A stretch of 64,000 nt of DNA, from contig NC_080044.1 of NCBI RefSeq assembly GCF_012489685.1, forward strand, positions 77,114,732 to 77,178,731, written 5' to 3'. Position numbers and translations under genes: made by a program. Source of the stretch: Lotus japonicus. Taxonomy: Eukaryota > Streptophyta > Magnoliopsida > Fabales > Fabaceae. Below are positions 43,533-54,691 of this stretch, piece by piece (within the stretch, counting starts at the first letter, position 1; every line of letters begins with the position of its first letter). The notes under the pieces were generated by a model. That model worked only from the letters and a program-made list of their open reading frames with translations, did no database searches and was not told the origin of the DNA.

Positions 43533-44556
43533 TAGTATTTGGCCAAACTTTTTTATAGCTTAAAAGTTACTTAAAAGGAAAAGTTAAAAACAAGAGCTTA
43601 AAATAAAAGTTAAAAGCTGTTTGTCAAAAAAACATAAGCTGAATTACATTTTTAAAATTTTATGTCATCTCCTCCTTCATCAAGCAATAAGCCCCCAGCT
43701 AGAGAGATTCAAAAGAGAAAATCTAATCCCCTAAACTTATCAATATTAACCAAGCCTTTCGTTCTAATTGCTGACTCCCCCCAAACATTGTCACTACATC
43801 CAACACATTGACACATAAACTATTGGAAGCAGCAGCCAAAATCAGTAAATTGCCACTTGTGTAACCCGCATGTACTGGGTGTTTTTGAAATCAGTACAGG
43901 TTTTTATCTTTGATTATTCCGTTTTTTTAAATCAGTACAGGGTTAATCAAAGATAAATGAGAACCTCAAGCTCTCGTCCACCATGACACTTTCGATTCGA
44001 ATCAAATCACCCCAAACACCTCAAGCTCCCTCCTTGCTCTTGCAGTACGGGGAAGGGGGAGATGACAGATCTGGGAGATGGGTAACCTAGTCGCTCTATA
44101 CCCTGTTCTGGTTTGGGGCTTTGTTCTCAGCCTCTTTGCTTGGGGGCTGAAGATCTGGGAGAAGAAGAGGTCGCCGGAGTAGAAGAAGAAGTCACCGGAG
44201 GGTAGGGACACGCCGGAGAAGAAGAAGTTGCCGGAGAGGAGGATGTGACGGAGAAGACGAAGCCATGGGGGGGGGGAGCAGACCCAGGAACTGGTTGCTT
44301 AGTGAAGAGATAAATAATAAAATAAGTAACTTTTAAGATAAAAGTTGCTCTCATTAACTTTTATTTTTAGAGCTTTTGTTATATTTTCCTTCATAAAAAA
44401 TAAGTAACTTATAAGTAAATTTTATTATTATTATTTTTTTTTTTGCTTATAAAAAAAATAAGTAACTTTTATTTTAAGTAGTTTTTTAAAAAATTATTTA
44501 GCCTAACTTTTACTTTTAAATAACTTTTAAACTAAAAAAAATTAGGTCAAACACTA
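43533..44556. mobile_element. hAT-like non-autonomous element (tentative)
   Basis: The left end reads TAGTATTTGGCCAAACTTTTT and the right end, reverse-complemented, TAGTGTTTGACCTAATTTTTT, each followed by AAAAGTTAnTTAAAAG-type sequence. That gives imperfect inverted repeats of at least 50 bases. Possible degenerate target duplications (CCTAAG and CTTAAG) are too weak to prove the borders. The interior holds a GAAGAAG-rich patch (44150-44265) giving Ser/Pro-rich minus-strand frames that I do not accept as genes. Confidence 0.55.
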
Positions 44557-44623
44557 CTTAAGTAGCACTCCTTCCCCGACATCCGCCATGCTTAGAAAAA
44601 TAATTACCCTTCTTTCTTTTAAA

Positions 44624-44727
44624 AATGGAGATGTCATTGGTGTGGTGATTGATGTCCTTGGACAAAAACAATGGGAGAACATAGGAGAAAAAACATAATA
44701 TATTGTTATCAAGCTTGACGTTGATGG
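44624..44727 (+). pseudogene. RPA1-like (DUF223/OB-fold) fragment
   Basis: A short exon-like piece reading NGDVIGVVIDVLGQKQW, a TAA stop (44696-44698), then YIVIKLDVDG followed by GTGAGTG, a good splice donor. The DVIGVV...VIELDxDG pattern is characteristic of the internal part of plant RPA1-like/DUF223 single-strand DNA binding proteins. With an in-frame stop and no adjoining exons this is a relic. The assignment rests on motif memory only. Confidence 0.55.
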
Positions 44728-45009
44728 GTGAGTGTTCTTTAATATTTTTACATGATTTATCAAATATATAATGTGGTCAATCGTTTTTTTACTAGGATTT
44801 AATTAAATTAATTTTGAATGTTTTTATGACGTACATGTGTTCAATTCATCTTTAAATTATAAATTCATCCCTTACGTACTTCATATGAGCATGACACGAG
44901 TTTAATACTAGTAATTAGTATAATATAAGTCTATAAGAGTCTTTAAAAAAATAGTATAGTATAAGAGAAAAAAATGAAAGAAATGCAAAGCATGACGTAG
45001 TGACACTTA

Positions 45010-45303
45010 GAGCCTGTTTGTTTGCAGTTTTAAAAATAATTTTAATTTTTATAAATTGAAAACATGTTTGATACGACCTGTTTTCAAAAACCATTTTTTA
45101 AAAACAATTTTCATTTTGAGTTTTTAAAACTAAAAAATCAAAACAACTAAAATATGTTTCAATTTATGTTTTTAATTTTCAGATATCAGTTTTCTAAATG
45201 TTGGAAAACATGTTATTAAAACTATTTTCTTATTCTGAAAACTATTTTTAAAAATTATTTATGAAAATTGTTTTAAAATCTGAAAACTTAATCAAACATA
45301 CCC
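45010..45303. mobile_element. Tourist-like MITE upstream of PRP18
   Basis: A 294-base AT-rich element starting GAGCCTGTTTGTTTGCAGTTTT. Its right end, reverse-complemented, starts GGGTATGTTTGATTAAGTTTT. It is flanked by TTA on both sides (45007-45009 and 45304-45306), the usual PIF/Harbinger target duplication. The interior can pair extensively (AAAACTATTTTT-type words). It has no coding capacity. Confidence 0.75.
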
Positions 45304-45914
45304 TTATTTTTTTTTTTTTTTCCGAAAAATGTGACAATCATCATAATAGATGCGATCAATTTGGTTTAGATTGGTGGAAAAAATCTAAGAATGTGATTAT
45401 GATCCATTAAAATTATCTTTTTTCTAACAGTTTGATTTTGGAAGAAAAATTAAATTTTAAATTTATTAAAACAACTAATTAACATAGGATGAAAACACTA
45501 TTTTTAGAAGATGGTGAGCTTAGATTGTAAGAGTAAAAGTCAAAAGGGCCGAATATAAAATTTGAAGTGATTTTGAAATATCAATTATAATCCAAAAAAA
45601 CAAATTATATTCCTAAAGAAAGAATATCAATTATATTTCTGATTGTTTTTTTGAAAGGTATATTTTGATCTTTATGTAACTAACTAAGTTTAAAAAAAAA
45701 AGACGATCTAACTAAATAAGATAAGATAAGATTAGGAATATCTGTTTCTAAAAGAAAAACATGAGAAAAAAGATTAGGAATATAAATATGCGATTTACTA
45801 AAAAAAAAAAATCCTAAAATATCTGTTTCTGCTCGTATATATATAGTCTATACTGATTCGCTTCATCAAATTAACCCAATTCTCTGAATCCTGATCTGAA
45901 TCCGAAAACCCTAA

Positions 45915-47915
45915 ATGGATCTTCTGAGGAAGGAGCTTCTCGACAAGCGCCGATCCCTTGCTGAAGAATCCGGCGGCAAGAGAGTTTTCAAGCGCTCTCA
46001 GATCCAACAGAGGCAACTCCAGAAGCTTCGCGAACAAGAGAAGCGCGAACTCGAAGCCAAATCCCTTAAACGCCGCTCAATCTCCTCCGACATCGCCGCC
46101 CCAACCTCCACCGCTGCAGCCGCCGACGTCTCTCTCCCTAATGACGAGCACAACATCGACAAGCTCCTCCTCCCCAAACTCGAGGTCATCCGCCGCCTCC
46201 GCTTCCTCAAGCAGCCCATCACCCTCCTCGGTGAAGACGACGGTGCCCGGCTCGACCGCCTCAAACACGTCCTCAAGACCGGTCTCTTCGAAGTCGACAG
46301 CGATATGACGGAGGGGCAGACCAACGATTTCCTCCGCGACATCTCCGAGCTCAGGAAGCGCCAGAAGACCGGCACCATGAGCGACAGGAAGCGTCAGAAG
46401 CCTGGCGACTGCGCCACCGAATCCCGAGAAGGTGGTGACATGGGCGATGACGATGACGATGACCTGAGTGAAGGGGCTGGCGGCTCCGACGCTGACAATG
46501 ATCTTAAGCTGTTGAAGGCGAATTTCGAGGAGCTGTGTGGGGAGGATAAGATTCTGGTGTTCTTCAAAAAGCTTTTGAACGAGTGGAAAGTGCAACTGCT
46601 GCGTGAGATGCCTGAGGCGAAGAGGAGAACCGCTGATGGGAAGTCCCTGGTGGCAAGGTTCAAACAGTGCGCACGTTACTTGAACCCCCTGTTTAAGTTT
46701 TGCAGGAACAAGGTGACTTTCCCTTTCCTTTTCTACTAGCCTTATATGATATGATTTCCTTCAATTTTTGTTCATTCAGCAACTTTCCATTAATTGAATT
46801 GTTCATTCCTAGTATAATCATGAGACTAAATTATGTATTTCCCTCAGAATAAAGTCTATCACACAAATATATAGAATGTTAACTATATTTGGCTCTATAA
46901 CTTATAGAATAGAACATAGTACATACTGATACCAAACTCAAGAACTAAATGAATCAGGAGCTTTTTTTGTGAATTTACTGGATTCCTTCAGGCATTGTTT
47001 TTTCTATTTGGTTGTTTCCTAATGGATGGGTTACACCAGCCGGATTTGGTGTGGCTTCGAGTTTTATTTGTTGAATACTTGACCAGAATTTGACCATGAT
47101 AGTGAAATGATGATTCCACATTTCCCTTGAAATCTTTAATGGTCCTAGTTTACCTGAATGCCTGAACCTTTTAAATGTGACTCAATTTGACTCTCAGTCT
47201 AAAGTGAGAAGAGGGCAGGGACAGTGTGTTTGTTTGACTTAAGGGGCTAAGTTGATTAAGCAGTTGTTTCTAGGTTTCGTCCCCCTACTATTGGTTTGGG
47301 CCTTGAGTGTGAGATACTCTAGATCATTTGGAAAAAAAGAGACTTAACATATTTACAGCCATATTGAATTTTTCGCTTACTTTTCATAGGCTATATCAAG
47401 TATTCCATGTCTTAGCACATCCTATTTCAAGTACTGGATTTTCTTTGAGTTGTGACTTGTGAGTAGAAAACTTTATTTTTGATATGGAGTTGTGTTGGTG
47501 TTACAAATTGTCCAAATCATTTTAACCAATACTTGGTAATTTCTATTTTCAGATTCTTCCGGATGACATTCGACAGGCGCTATTGTTGATGGTTGAATGC
47601 TTTATGAAGCGAGATTATCAGGCTGCAATGAGCCATTATATGAAGCTAGCCGTCGGGAATGCCCCTTGGCCTATTGGGGTCACTATGGTTGGTATACATG
47701 AAAGATCTGCCCGAGAAAAGATCCACACCAATAGTGTTGCTCACATCATGAATGATGAGACGACTCGCAAGTACTTGCAATCAGTGAAGAGATTAATGTC
47801 AATTTGCCAATTACTTTACCCTACATTGCCATCTAAAGCTTTTGAGTTTAACAGTTTGGCAAATGGGGGTAGTGATTTGAAGTCGCTTTTAGCTGAAGAT
47901 AAGAATAATAGTTGA
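45915..47915 (+). CDS. PRP18: Pre-mRNA-splicing factor 18 (2 exons)
   Basis: Second-step spliceosome factor that acts with SLU7 and U5 snRNP in 3' splice-site joining, in the nucleus. Exons are 45915-46712 (266 codons) and 47553-47915; the intron is 840 bases, GT-AG, between codons. The protein is 386 residues. The N-terminus (MDLLRKELLDKRRSLAEESGGKR) is coiled-coil-like and basic. The SFM motif shared by PRP18 and PRP4 is PKLEVIRRLRFLKQPITLLG (about 93-112). An acidic linker (DDDDDLSEGAGG) precedes the C-terminal Prp18 domain, which includes LPDDIRQALL, GNAPWPIGVTMVGIHERS and VAHIMNDETTRKYLQSVKRL. AAACCCTAA, a telo-box, sits directly before the start codon. A broken partial copy lies at 42236. 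Confidence 0.95.
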
Positions 47916-48322
47916 TAAATGGGAGTGAAAATGGGTGTATAGAAACTCATGGTTCATGTATAAAAACTTATCTTGTTTTATCTAGGCTATGTGTTTAACC
48001 AAGGACTTCTGCTATGGCAAGAGTTTTATAGACTGACAAAAAAATTCAGTTTATGTTTCTTATCAAGTGATTGTGTTAAAGTAATGTATCTTTGAAAATG
48101 AGGGAGCACAAGCAAGTAAAATTCTGATGTTGCCATAATTTTTATTTGGAGCTTATGTTCAAGTTCTTCATGGTGAGTTTTTAAGAGTTTTTAAGTATTA
48201 GGCTATTAGCCAGTCATATGCAGATATGCTTGCCTGTCATCGTTTATTCTGTATTGTTTCAGTGAGTACCTGGGTTGGGCTTTCCTCTTACACTAACAAT
48301 TATTATAAAATTATATTTTTAT
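47916..48322. other. PRP18 3' UTR and spacer
   Basis: AT-rich sequence downstream of the PRP18 stop; the first 200-300 bases are presumably the 3' UTR. No other feature is recognised before the MITE pair. Confidence 0.5.
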
Positions 48323-48713
48323 GAGTTCAATGGATATGCACTGTGTAAAATAGTTTTACACAGTCATCCAATCAAAGCATGTCACATAGGAGAGATAATT
48401 ACATTTGACTTTAATTTTAATTAAAAGAATAAAATATTTTCTGATTTGGCAGAATTCAATTGGATGTCTGTGTAAAACTATTTTACACTGTGTATATCCA
48501 TTAAACTCTATTTTTTTTAGAGTTTAATGAATATGCACTGACAGTGTAAAATAGTTTTACACAGTCATCCAATCAAAGCATGCCACATAAGAGAGATAAT
48601 TACATTTGACTTTAATTTTAATTAAAAGAATAAGATATTTTCTGATTTGGCGGAATTCAATTGGATGTCTGTGTAAAACTATTTTACACTGTCAGTGCAT
48701 ATCCATTAAACTC
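48323..48713. mobile_element. Tandem pair of near-identical MITEs
   Basis: Two copies of one inverted-repeat element lie head to tail: 48323-48508 and 48520-48713, separated by an 11-base T-rich spacer. Each begins GAGTTnAATGnATATGCACTG and ends with the inverse, nAGTGCATATCCATTAAACTC or its shortened form. The core shares GTCATCCAATCAAAGCATG, AGAGATAATTACATTTGACT and GGAATTCAATTGGATG. The first copy lacks the internal ACAGT/ACTGTCAG pieces at both ends. The pair is flanked by TTTTTAT on both sides (48316-48322 and 48714-48720), a probable target duplication. It is non-coding. Confidence 0.85.
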
Positions 48714-48720
48714 TTTTTAT

Positions 48721-49229
48721 TATGCTACAAAGACATCTTTTAGTTATTTTAAGTGAATGACAATTAACTGAGAAAGAAGCAGGTATCTGAGACTAAGAAT
48801 GTTTGTGCTCTGAGTGGGAGATTGAAGTAGCAGGTAGCAAACCTTTGTACCAAGCGCCTAAGACCATTCAGATTATCAAATATGATATCCAAAACTTGGG
48901 ATCAACTTTAGAACCAATTACCATGCCGCTAAAGGGTGGTTTTGTTTGTATAAGAATGTAAGCCTAAATAAGGATCAAATTTAGAACTCAGTAAGGACCT
49001 TTGCAAAATTGTAATGTTTGGATAAGAAAGTAAGCTTAAATATGAATCACATACTACTAAAGGGTGCGTTTGTTCTTTAACTTAGCAATAAAGTATTATC
49101 GACTACATCTAATTTCCCAACCTTCTTTAACTAATCTTAAAAGTTGTACCTTAACGTATTAATGCCGGAGTTGTACAACATCAAACGAGATCGTGAAAGT
49201 TCAACTCCGCACGCTGGATATCATCGCCT
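48721..49229. other. Spacer, no gene seen
   Basis: A stretch between two transposons. Words around 48935-49010 (taagaatgtaagcctaaataaggatcaaat) recur imperfectly at 49020-49050, suggesting a short decayed repeat. No ORF is credible. Confidence 0.4.
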
Positions 49230-49237
49230 TCCATATC

Positions 49238-50211
49238 CAGTGGCGGAGGCACAGGGGTGACTTCCCCTGCTTAGTCACCCCTGGTTTTTTGGAATTTCTC
49301 AGCAAAAAAAAATTGAAGCAGAGAAAGTCACCCCTGTACATGGATGCCTTCCGATTACTTCTTCTTTGACGCCATGGAAGCTGGAGTTTCTGGGATGATG
49401 GACTAGGGTTTATGGGAAGGGTTGGAATTCAGGGAAGGAGAGAAGTGTTTTCCAGGGAAGGGAAGGCAATAGAAGGACTCATGAACTAGCTGCTACAGCT
49501 TCTGCAACTAAAAAAAAACTTACCTTGGCTGATATGCTTTTTCGTTTTTTCAGTTTTGAAGACAAACTGCTCCCAGATCAATTTCTTTTGCTTGTTGAAG
49601 AAAGCTTTTGTTTCGAGTATCTAGTGGGTGCATTCATTATTGTTATTTTCTTTACTTTTCTCAATGTTTTACCTACAGTTCTACAAAGAGCTGGCAGGCA
49701 CTATTTCATTAATTCATTTTCTTATTCTTGGCCTTGTAGCTTCAGCTTTTTTTTTTTTTATCCTCGTTTGTATGAGTTTGTGGGCCTTTAGCATTTTTAA
49801 TGAAACACTTCATTAATTGATAAAAAAAATTAATTCAAACTTAACTCCAACAAGGCAAAGAGAGAAAACTCAAGAATTTTGCTAAACTAATAAGAACCTT
49901 CTTATTTTCTCTCTTGCTCTTCACTTTCTTACATATGGCTTTTTTTATGGATATTCAAATTTTCATGAGTTCAAACTCGAATATTGGTTCATTTTTGTTT
50001 TTTTTTTTACTTAATTGCTCTAATTATATGAGATTGAATTTGTGGTGCTTGTGTTTTACTTGGAAAAAAAGTAATAAAATTATGCACACCAAGTGTTTGT
50101 AAAAAGTCCCCTTTAAGATTAGCCTTCAATAAAGGGATTTGGAATTTTCATACAAATTATACTTCTTTAGATCCTAGTCCCCCCCTTATGAAATTCCTGC
50201 CTCCGCCCCTG
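49238..50211. mobile_element. Non-autonomous hAT-type element
   Basis: A 974-base element with ends CAGTGGCGGAGGCA and TGCCTCCGCCCCTG. It is flanked by a perfect 8-base duplication TCCATATC (49230-49237 and 50212-50219), the hAT target-site length. Near the left end the words GGGGTGACTTCCCCT and AGTCACCCCT form local inverted pairs. The interior carries short frames of low complexity and no transposase. Excellent target duplication makes the call firm. Confidence 0.85.
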
Positions 50212-50484
50212 TCCATATCCAAATGTCAGTTTTATCGTACCCCAATTATCATAGGTTCTGCTGATATGAAATCTAAAATGGTTAGTGTGAAGTATGCTTT
50301 TGAATTTCAAATTAACAATTCCTCAGAGCACATAGAGCCACTAGAGTGATTTGAAGTGCTCTATAAATAATGCTCACATGCGCTATGTTTGCTCATTGAC
50401 AACAGCTTTACATATTTGAGCTTTTAGATCTGAAATTCAATTTAGTTTTCTAATGCCTGAAATGTCTGGAGCCCTGAGAGAGAT

Positions 50485-50840
50485 ACAAGATGAGAGTAAG
50501 GGTGCTTCGCATGTGGGATATCTGTCTTATTGCTGAACCATCTTAATCATATGCCATTCAACTGGTCCTTTTTGATGCTAAGGTTATTTCTCTCTTCTAT
50601 GATCAAGTTTTTATGTCATGACTCATGAGTATTAACATACCTACTAGTTCAATACTGATTTTTGTTTGTTTTTTACAGGGTGACAAAATTGAGGCAACTA
50701 TTTAGAAAACAATTATGAGCCAATTTCGAAGGGATATTGTTGAATGGAAGAAGGTGTACAAGATTATTTATTCTGCCGTTGGTCAGAATACTGGTGCGTA
50801 CAGGTCATGTTCACACGACTACAAGATTATCTTCAATTGA
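50485..50840 (+). pseudogene. RPA1-like (replication protein A large subunit) relic
   Basis: Two exon-like pieces, about 50485-50582 and 50679-50840, are joined by GT (50583) and AG (50678) sites. The first reads VRVLRMWDICLIAEPS, a TAA, then SYAIQLVLFDAK. The second reads GDKIEATI, a TAG (50703-50705), then a stretch containing MSQFRRDIVEWKKVYKI and VGQNTGAYRSCSHDYKIIF. These are the conserved steps of the first OB-fold of plant RPA70/DUF223 proteins. Two stops and no continuation make it a relic. RPA-like genes are often carried by Helitrons, but no Helitron ends were identified. Confidence 0.75.
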
Positions 50841-50919
50841 AGGACTAGGATAGTTCCCGAGGAGTCTGAAACCATACCTAAGATTGGATTATCCTCGAAG
50901 TTAATAATTTGAGACTTAT

Positions 50920-51977
50920 GGCCCGTTTGGTGGTCATGACATGATAGGATAGAAGAGTATAATAATCATATCTTGTTGTTATCTGTTATTTGTTGCGCCA
51001 GCAGGATAGGATAACACTATCATGTCTCTTATCTTATCATGTCAATTATGTGTAAAAGTTATCCTAAGGAGGGAGTTAGGATAGAACAGAATAAGATATC
51101 AGTTATATATTTCTTTTCAGTATCATAACTCCAAATTAATTTATTTTAATATTATATAATTTATAATTTATAATTTATAATGATATTCATTAATAAATAT
51201 AAAAATATTAATTTAACTAAGATAAAAAATAAATAAAATTATTATTCATAAATAGTCAAATAGACTACTCACTTACAAATATTGATTTATTAATAATAAT
51301 AGACTAATTTAATATTTTCATCTCCTATTATTTAAAAATTATTTATCTATTTATATAATAATTTAAATATAAAAAAAATTTGAAATAATAATATTTTTAA
51401 TTTAGTTAATTTTTATTGTTTATCACGTGTCACAACTAAGTGAAAACTATTGATTACAAATATTGATTTTTTAATAATAATAGTTTAATTTTCTATTTTC
51501 ATCTCCTATTATTTAAAACTGCTTATCTACTTATAATATAATTTATAATTTAAATATAAAATACATTTGAAATAATAATATTCTTAATTTAGTTAACTTT
51601 TATTATTAATTATCACGTGTCACAACTAAGTGAAAACCAATTGGTTAACGTCATAATTTTAGACTATCTTCAAAACAATAAAATAAGTTAATTGATAAAA
51701 TTTAAATTAATTTTAGTTATTTTAAAATACATACTCATTCATGAAAATGTAAAGAAATTAAGTTTAATAGAATGATCAATTTTTAAATTATTTTTTATTC
51801 AAGTATAAATATAAATCTGATACATTTTTCCTTATCATATCCTGTATTTATCATGTGCACCTCAAATACATGATAGGATAAGCCGATAAGAGTCTATCAT
51901 GCTCTTATCTTATCTTATTGTTATCCTGTTTACATATCATATTTTATCATATCCTATCCTGACCACCAAACGTATTG
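50920..51977. mobile_element. Non-autonomous TIR element with internal duplication
   Basis: The left end GGCCCGTTTGGTGGTCATGA and the right end (reverse-complemented) CAATACGTTTGGTGGTCAGG are inverted. Subterminal GATAGGATA/TATCCTATC words recur on both sides. CTTAT flanks it at 50915-50919 and 51978-51982. Internally a roughly 185-base AT-rich unit is tandemly duplicated (about 51270-51447 and 51455-51640), each copy ending with TATCACGTGTCACAACTAAGTGAAAAC. The TIR style is PIF/Harbinger-like. No coding sequence is present. Confidence 0.65.
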
Positions 51978-51982
51978 CTTAT

Positions 51983-53195
51983 CAGTCTCCTACTGTTTAA
52001 ACGCCTTTGCTAATATGTTATTACACGTAATGCATTTGACACATAGTTGGGAACTTGGGATTTTGCAGTTGGCTCTTCCTGGCGTTTGTGTTGTACTAGA
52101 CTACTAGCCTACTATCTTCTATTTATCGGAAGATAAATCTCCCTGCGGTTTTCCTTACTCCCTGCCCTGCTTTGAAGTATGACTTGCAATAGCAATAGTC
52201 TGCATTTGCCTTCCAATATGTCTCTTATATAGTTTTCCTCCTTCTTTATACTTCGAGACTTCTAATCCAGTGTTAATATAATGATATATCATGAAGTAGC
52301 ATCACCTTTATATAGTTTTCAGCCTAACAATGCTTTTCCTTAGAAATGAAATTATGACTTATTTAGTTTGACTTAAATGATACAGAGATTTTAATATACT
52401 TTAGTTTGTCATCTATAAGTTTGTTGATGAGTTCACAAATAGATTTGTCAGTCTATTCGAATATCTCTTATAATACAACAACAGAACATTTAAATAAATT
52501 ATCAAATCATGCCAAACTTTCAAATAGATAGGGCTCAGCTAACCTTTAAAAAAAGGTAATGATAAGTCATAGGTTAAACTCAAACCTTAAATCTTGTAAA
52601 TATGTTAAACCTATTTAAGCAAAACTCATTCAAACAACCTACTTTTGTCATAAATTACAAGAAGCTTTTGCTTCTAAGTGACCACACCAAGGAACAGAAA
52701 TAATGAAGGGAACCAAAAAAAAAATTATAAACAATATTATTAATTCATAGACATCTCAACACTACATGCATAAAATTACACATTCTCCCAGCGAAGTTTT
52801 CTTTGCAATTTTTTGCGAATTTTGCTTCAAAAATATTTGCAGGAAACATTTGTAATCACCGCTAAATCCGAAGTAAAATCCGCAGATAAATGATGCATTT
52901 TTATGTCTATATTATTAAGATGTCCTTAAGTCATTCTTGATTTATAAAACCAAAAGAATAAAACAAGTACAAATTGAAATGTTAGATTGAAATTGGTGTG
53001 AGTGTGAGTGTGACTACCGCTTGTGCGCCATCTTTGCTTTAATTAAGGAAGTATAAAGAAAAGAAAGAATTATCATGAATATCAGATCCACACAATAATA
53101 TTAAGCTTTTATTAATTGTTCGATCAGTATCAATTTATATGAGGAGAAAGAAGGGGGAAATAAGCACATGTAATATGACAGTCCCTGAAGATACT
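51983..53195. other. AT-rich spacer, no gene seen
   Basis: No credible ORF. The words TTTGCGAATTTTGCTTC and AATCCGAAGTAAAATCCGC (about 52815-52885) look like part of a decayed repeat. The remainder is plain AT-rich sequence with homopolymer runs. Confidence 0.45.
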
Positions 53196-54031
53196 AGCAT
53201 GCACCATTATGTTAGAAGGATACGAAACTCGCAAATAAATTTTAATCTCACTATCTTAGACCGGAGTTGAGAGAGATGTTGAGAGTTGTTGAGGTCTTGA
53301 GGGTTTGTAGTGGTTGTTGAGGGTTTGTTGAGGATGAGGTGGAGGAGTGAGATGTTGAGAGTGTTCAATAAAGTTGAGAGGGGTGTTTGGTGCCACGTGG
53401 CGGCTTCTGAATGGTGGAGAGGAGAGAGAAGGCAGGAGAGAGAATCTGAGTGGGGATTTTTTGTTTTTAAAAATTTTTAACTGAATTATTTTGTTGGAAA
53501 AAAAAAATTTGAACCAAAACTCATAACTTTTTTTCCTCTATAAATAGAGACTTGGTTTGTTTGATTTGAACACAGAAAAAAAAAATTCACCATCTTATTA
53601 TCTTCCCTCTATAAATTACTGTGTGCTTAGTTTGTTGCATTCAATTTTTAAGTTAAGGAAATAAAATAAATTATTGTCTATATTTAAAAAAATTAAATTG
53701 TTAAGTGTTTATTGTTTTAATTTAATTTAAAACAATAATTGTAATTTTATGTAAATAATAAAAACAAAAATATAAAATTAAATAAAAATATGAAATAAAA
53801 AAGTGGTGGGGTAGGGTGAGTGGAGGGGTAGGGTGTTGAATGAAAACCATTAGAGTGAGTAATTGTTGAGAGAGTGTTGAATTGGAGAGAGAAGATGATG
53901 TGGAGTATTGGGAAGAGAAAAAGTGGTGTTGAGAGTGTGTAATTTAAACAAACCATTATAAATGGTATTAACTCTTAAGAACCAATAAAAAGTACAAGAA
54001 TCATTTTTATATATCCTTAATGGTGCATGCT
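53196..54031. mobile_element. MITE-like element with AGCATGCACCATTA ends
   Basis: The left end AGCATGCACCATTA and the right end TAATGGTGCATGCT are perfect 14-base inverted repeats, extended by AGGATA on the left and its inverse TATCC on the right. They are 836 bases apart. The interior has a GTTGAGAG/TGTTGAG-rich patch near both ends (53270-53370 and 53825-53940) and AT-rich DNA between. The target duplication is unclear. Confidence 0.6.
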
Positions 54032-54279
54032 TAGTTGAGCTTATCTGTCATTTGCCACATATAACAATATATTGGGTTTTATATGGGTTCTTATTTATTT
54101 TTGGTAATAATGGGTTCTTATTTATTTACAACCATCTTTATACTTTTGGTGGCTTCTACGGTGCATGTTCACCGAATGTCTTGCACGCTACAAGTGCGAA
54201 TCTTGTTTAAAAATTAAAAAAGAAATCTGTAAAATAAGGTGCAAATACCATTACTGTCCTTCAGTCTAGTAATACCCCT

Positions 54280-54519
54280 TTACTCATCCTTTAATATAGT
54301 CGCCCAAATTATATCTTCGTTCGTAAAAGGGAGTTTTTCAGATTGCAAATGTCCCTTCTCCGACGGCGAGGACGGCGATTTGTAGAGGGTCCCTTTGCTT
54401 AATTCCTTCGATTTTGAATGAATCACGAGAGGGGAATCTTTATGTAGTCCTACTTGTTGTAGTTGTTGTTGCAATTTTGAAATTGTAACATCCTTGTCAA
54501 CACTGGAAACATTGTCCAA
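54280..54519 (-). CDS. Small hypothetical ORF divergent from transposase
   Basis: A 79-codon minus-strand frame (MDNVSSVDKDVTISKLQQQL ...). It is hydrophilic with a Gln-rich helix-like start and many Ser and Lys, and I recognise no family. It lies back to back with the transposase leader, so a shared bidirectional promoter or an accessory gene of the same element is conceivable. It could equally be the first exon of a longer transcript or a chance ORF. Confidence 0.3.
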   Translation of the reverse strand: MDNVSSVDKDVTISKLQQQLQQVGLHKDSPLVIHSKSKELSKGTLYKSPSSPSEKGHLQSEKLPFTNEDIIWATILKDE

Positions 54520-54691
54520 ACCCTAACGATTTTGTGGGCATCTAAGTTCGGTTAGGTGACGATTCGTGTACACGCGAACACAGGTATACAGTACTTTCGT
54601 TTTGTTCGTTTCTAAACAGCAACTGTGTATAAAATTTAGTGTGACTGGAACCATAATGGACATTTTATATTGTAGGAACACAGGAACGAAG

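Noticed and set aside
44002..44354. Ser/Pro/Thr-rich minus-strand ORFs
   Set aside because: They are encoded by a GAAGAAG/GCCGGAG-type repeat within a non-autonomous transposon, with no family similarity that I recognise.
46077..46663. Long minus-strand ORFs opposite PRP18 exon 1
   Set aside because: They are antisense shadows of the intact PRP18 coding exon.
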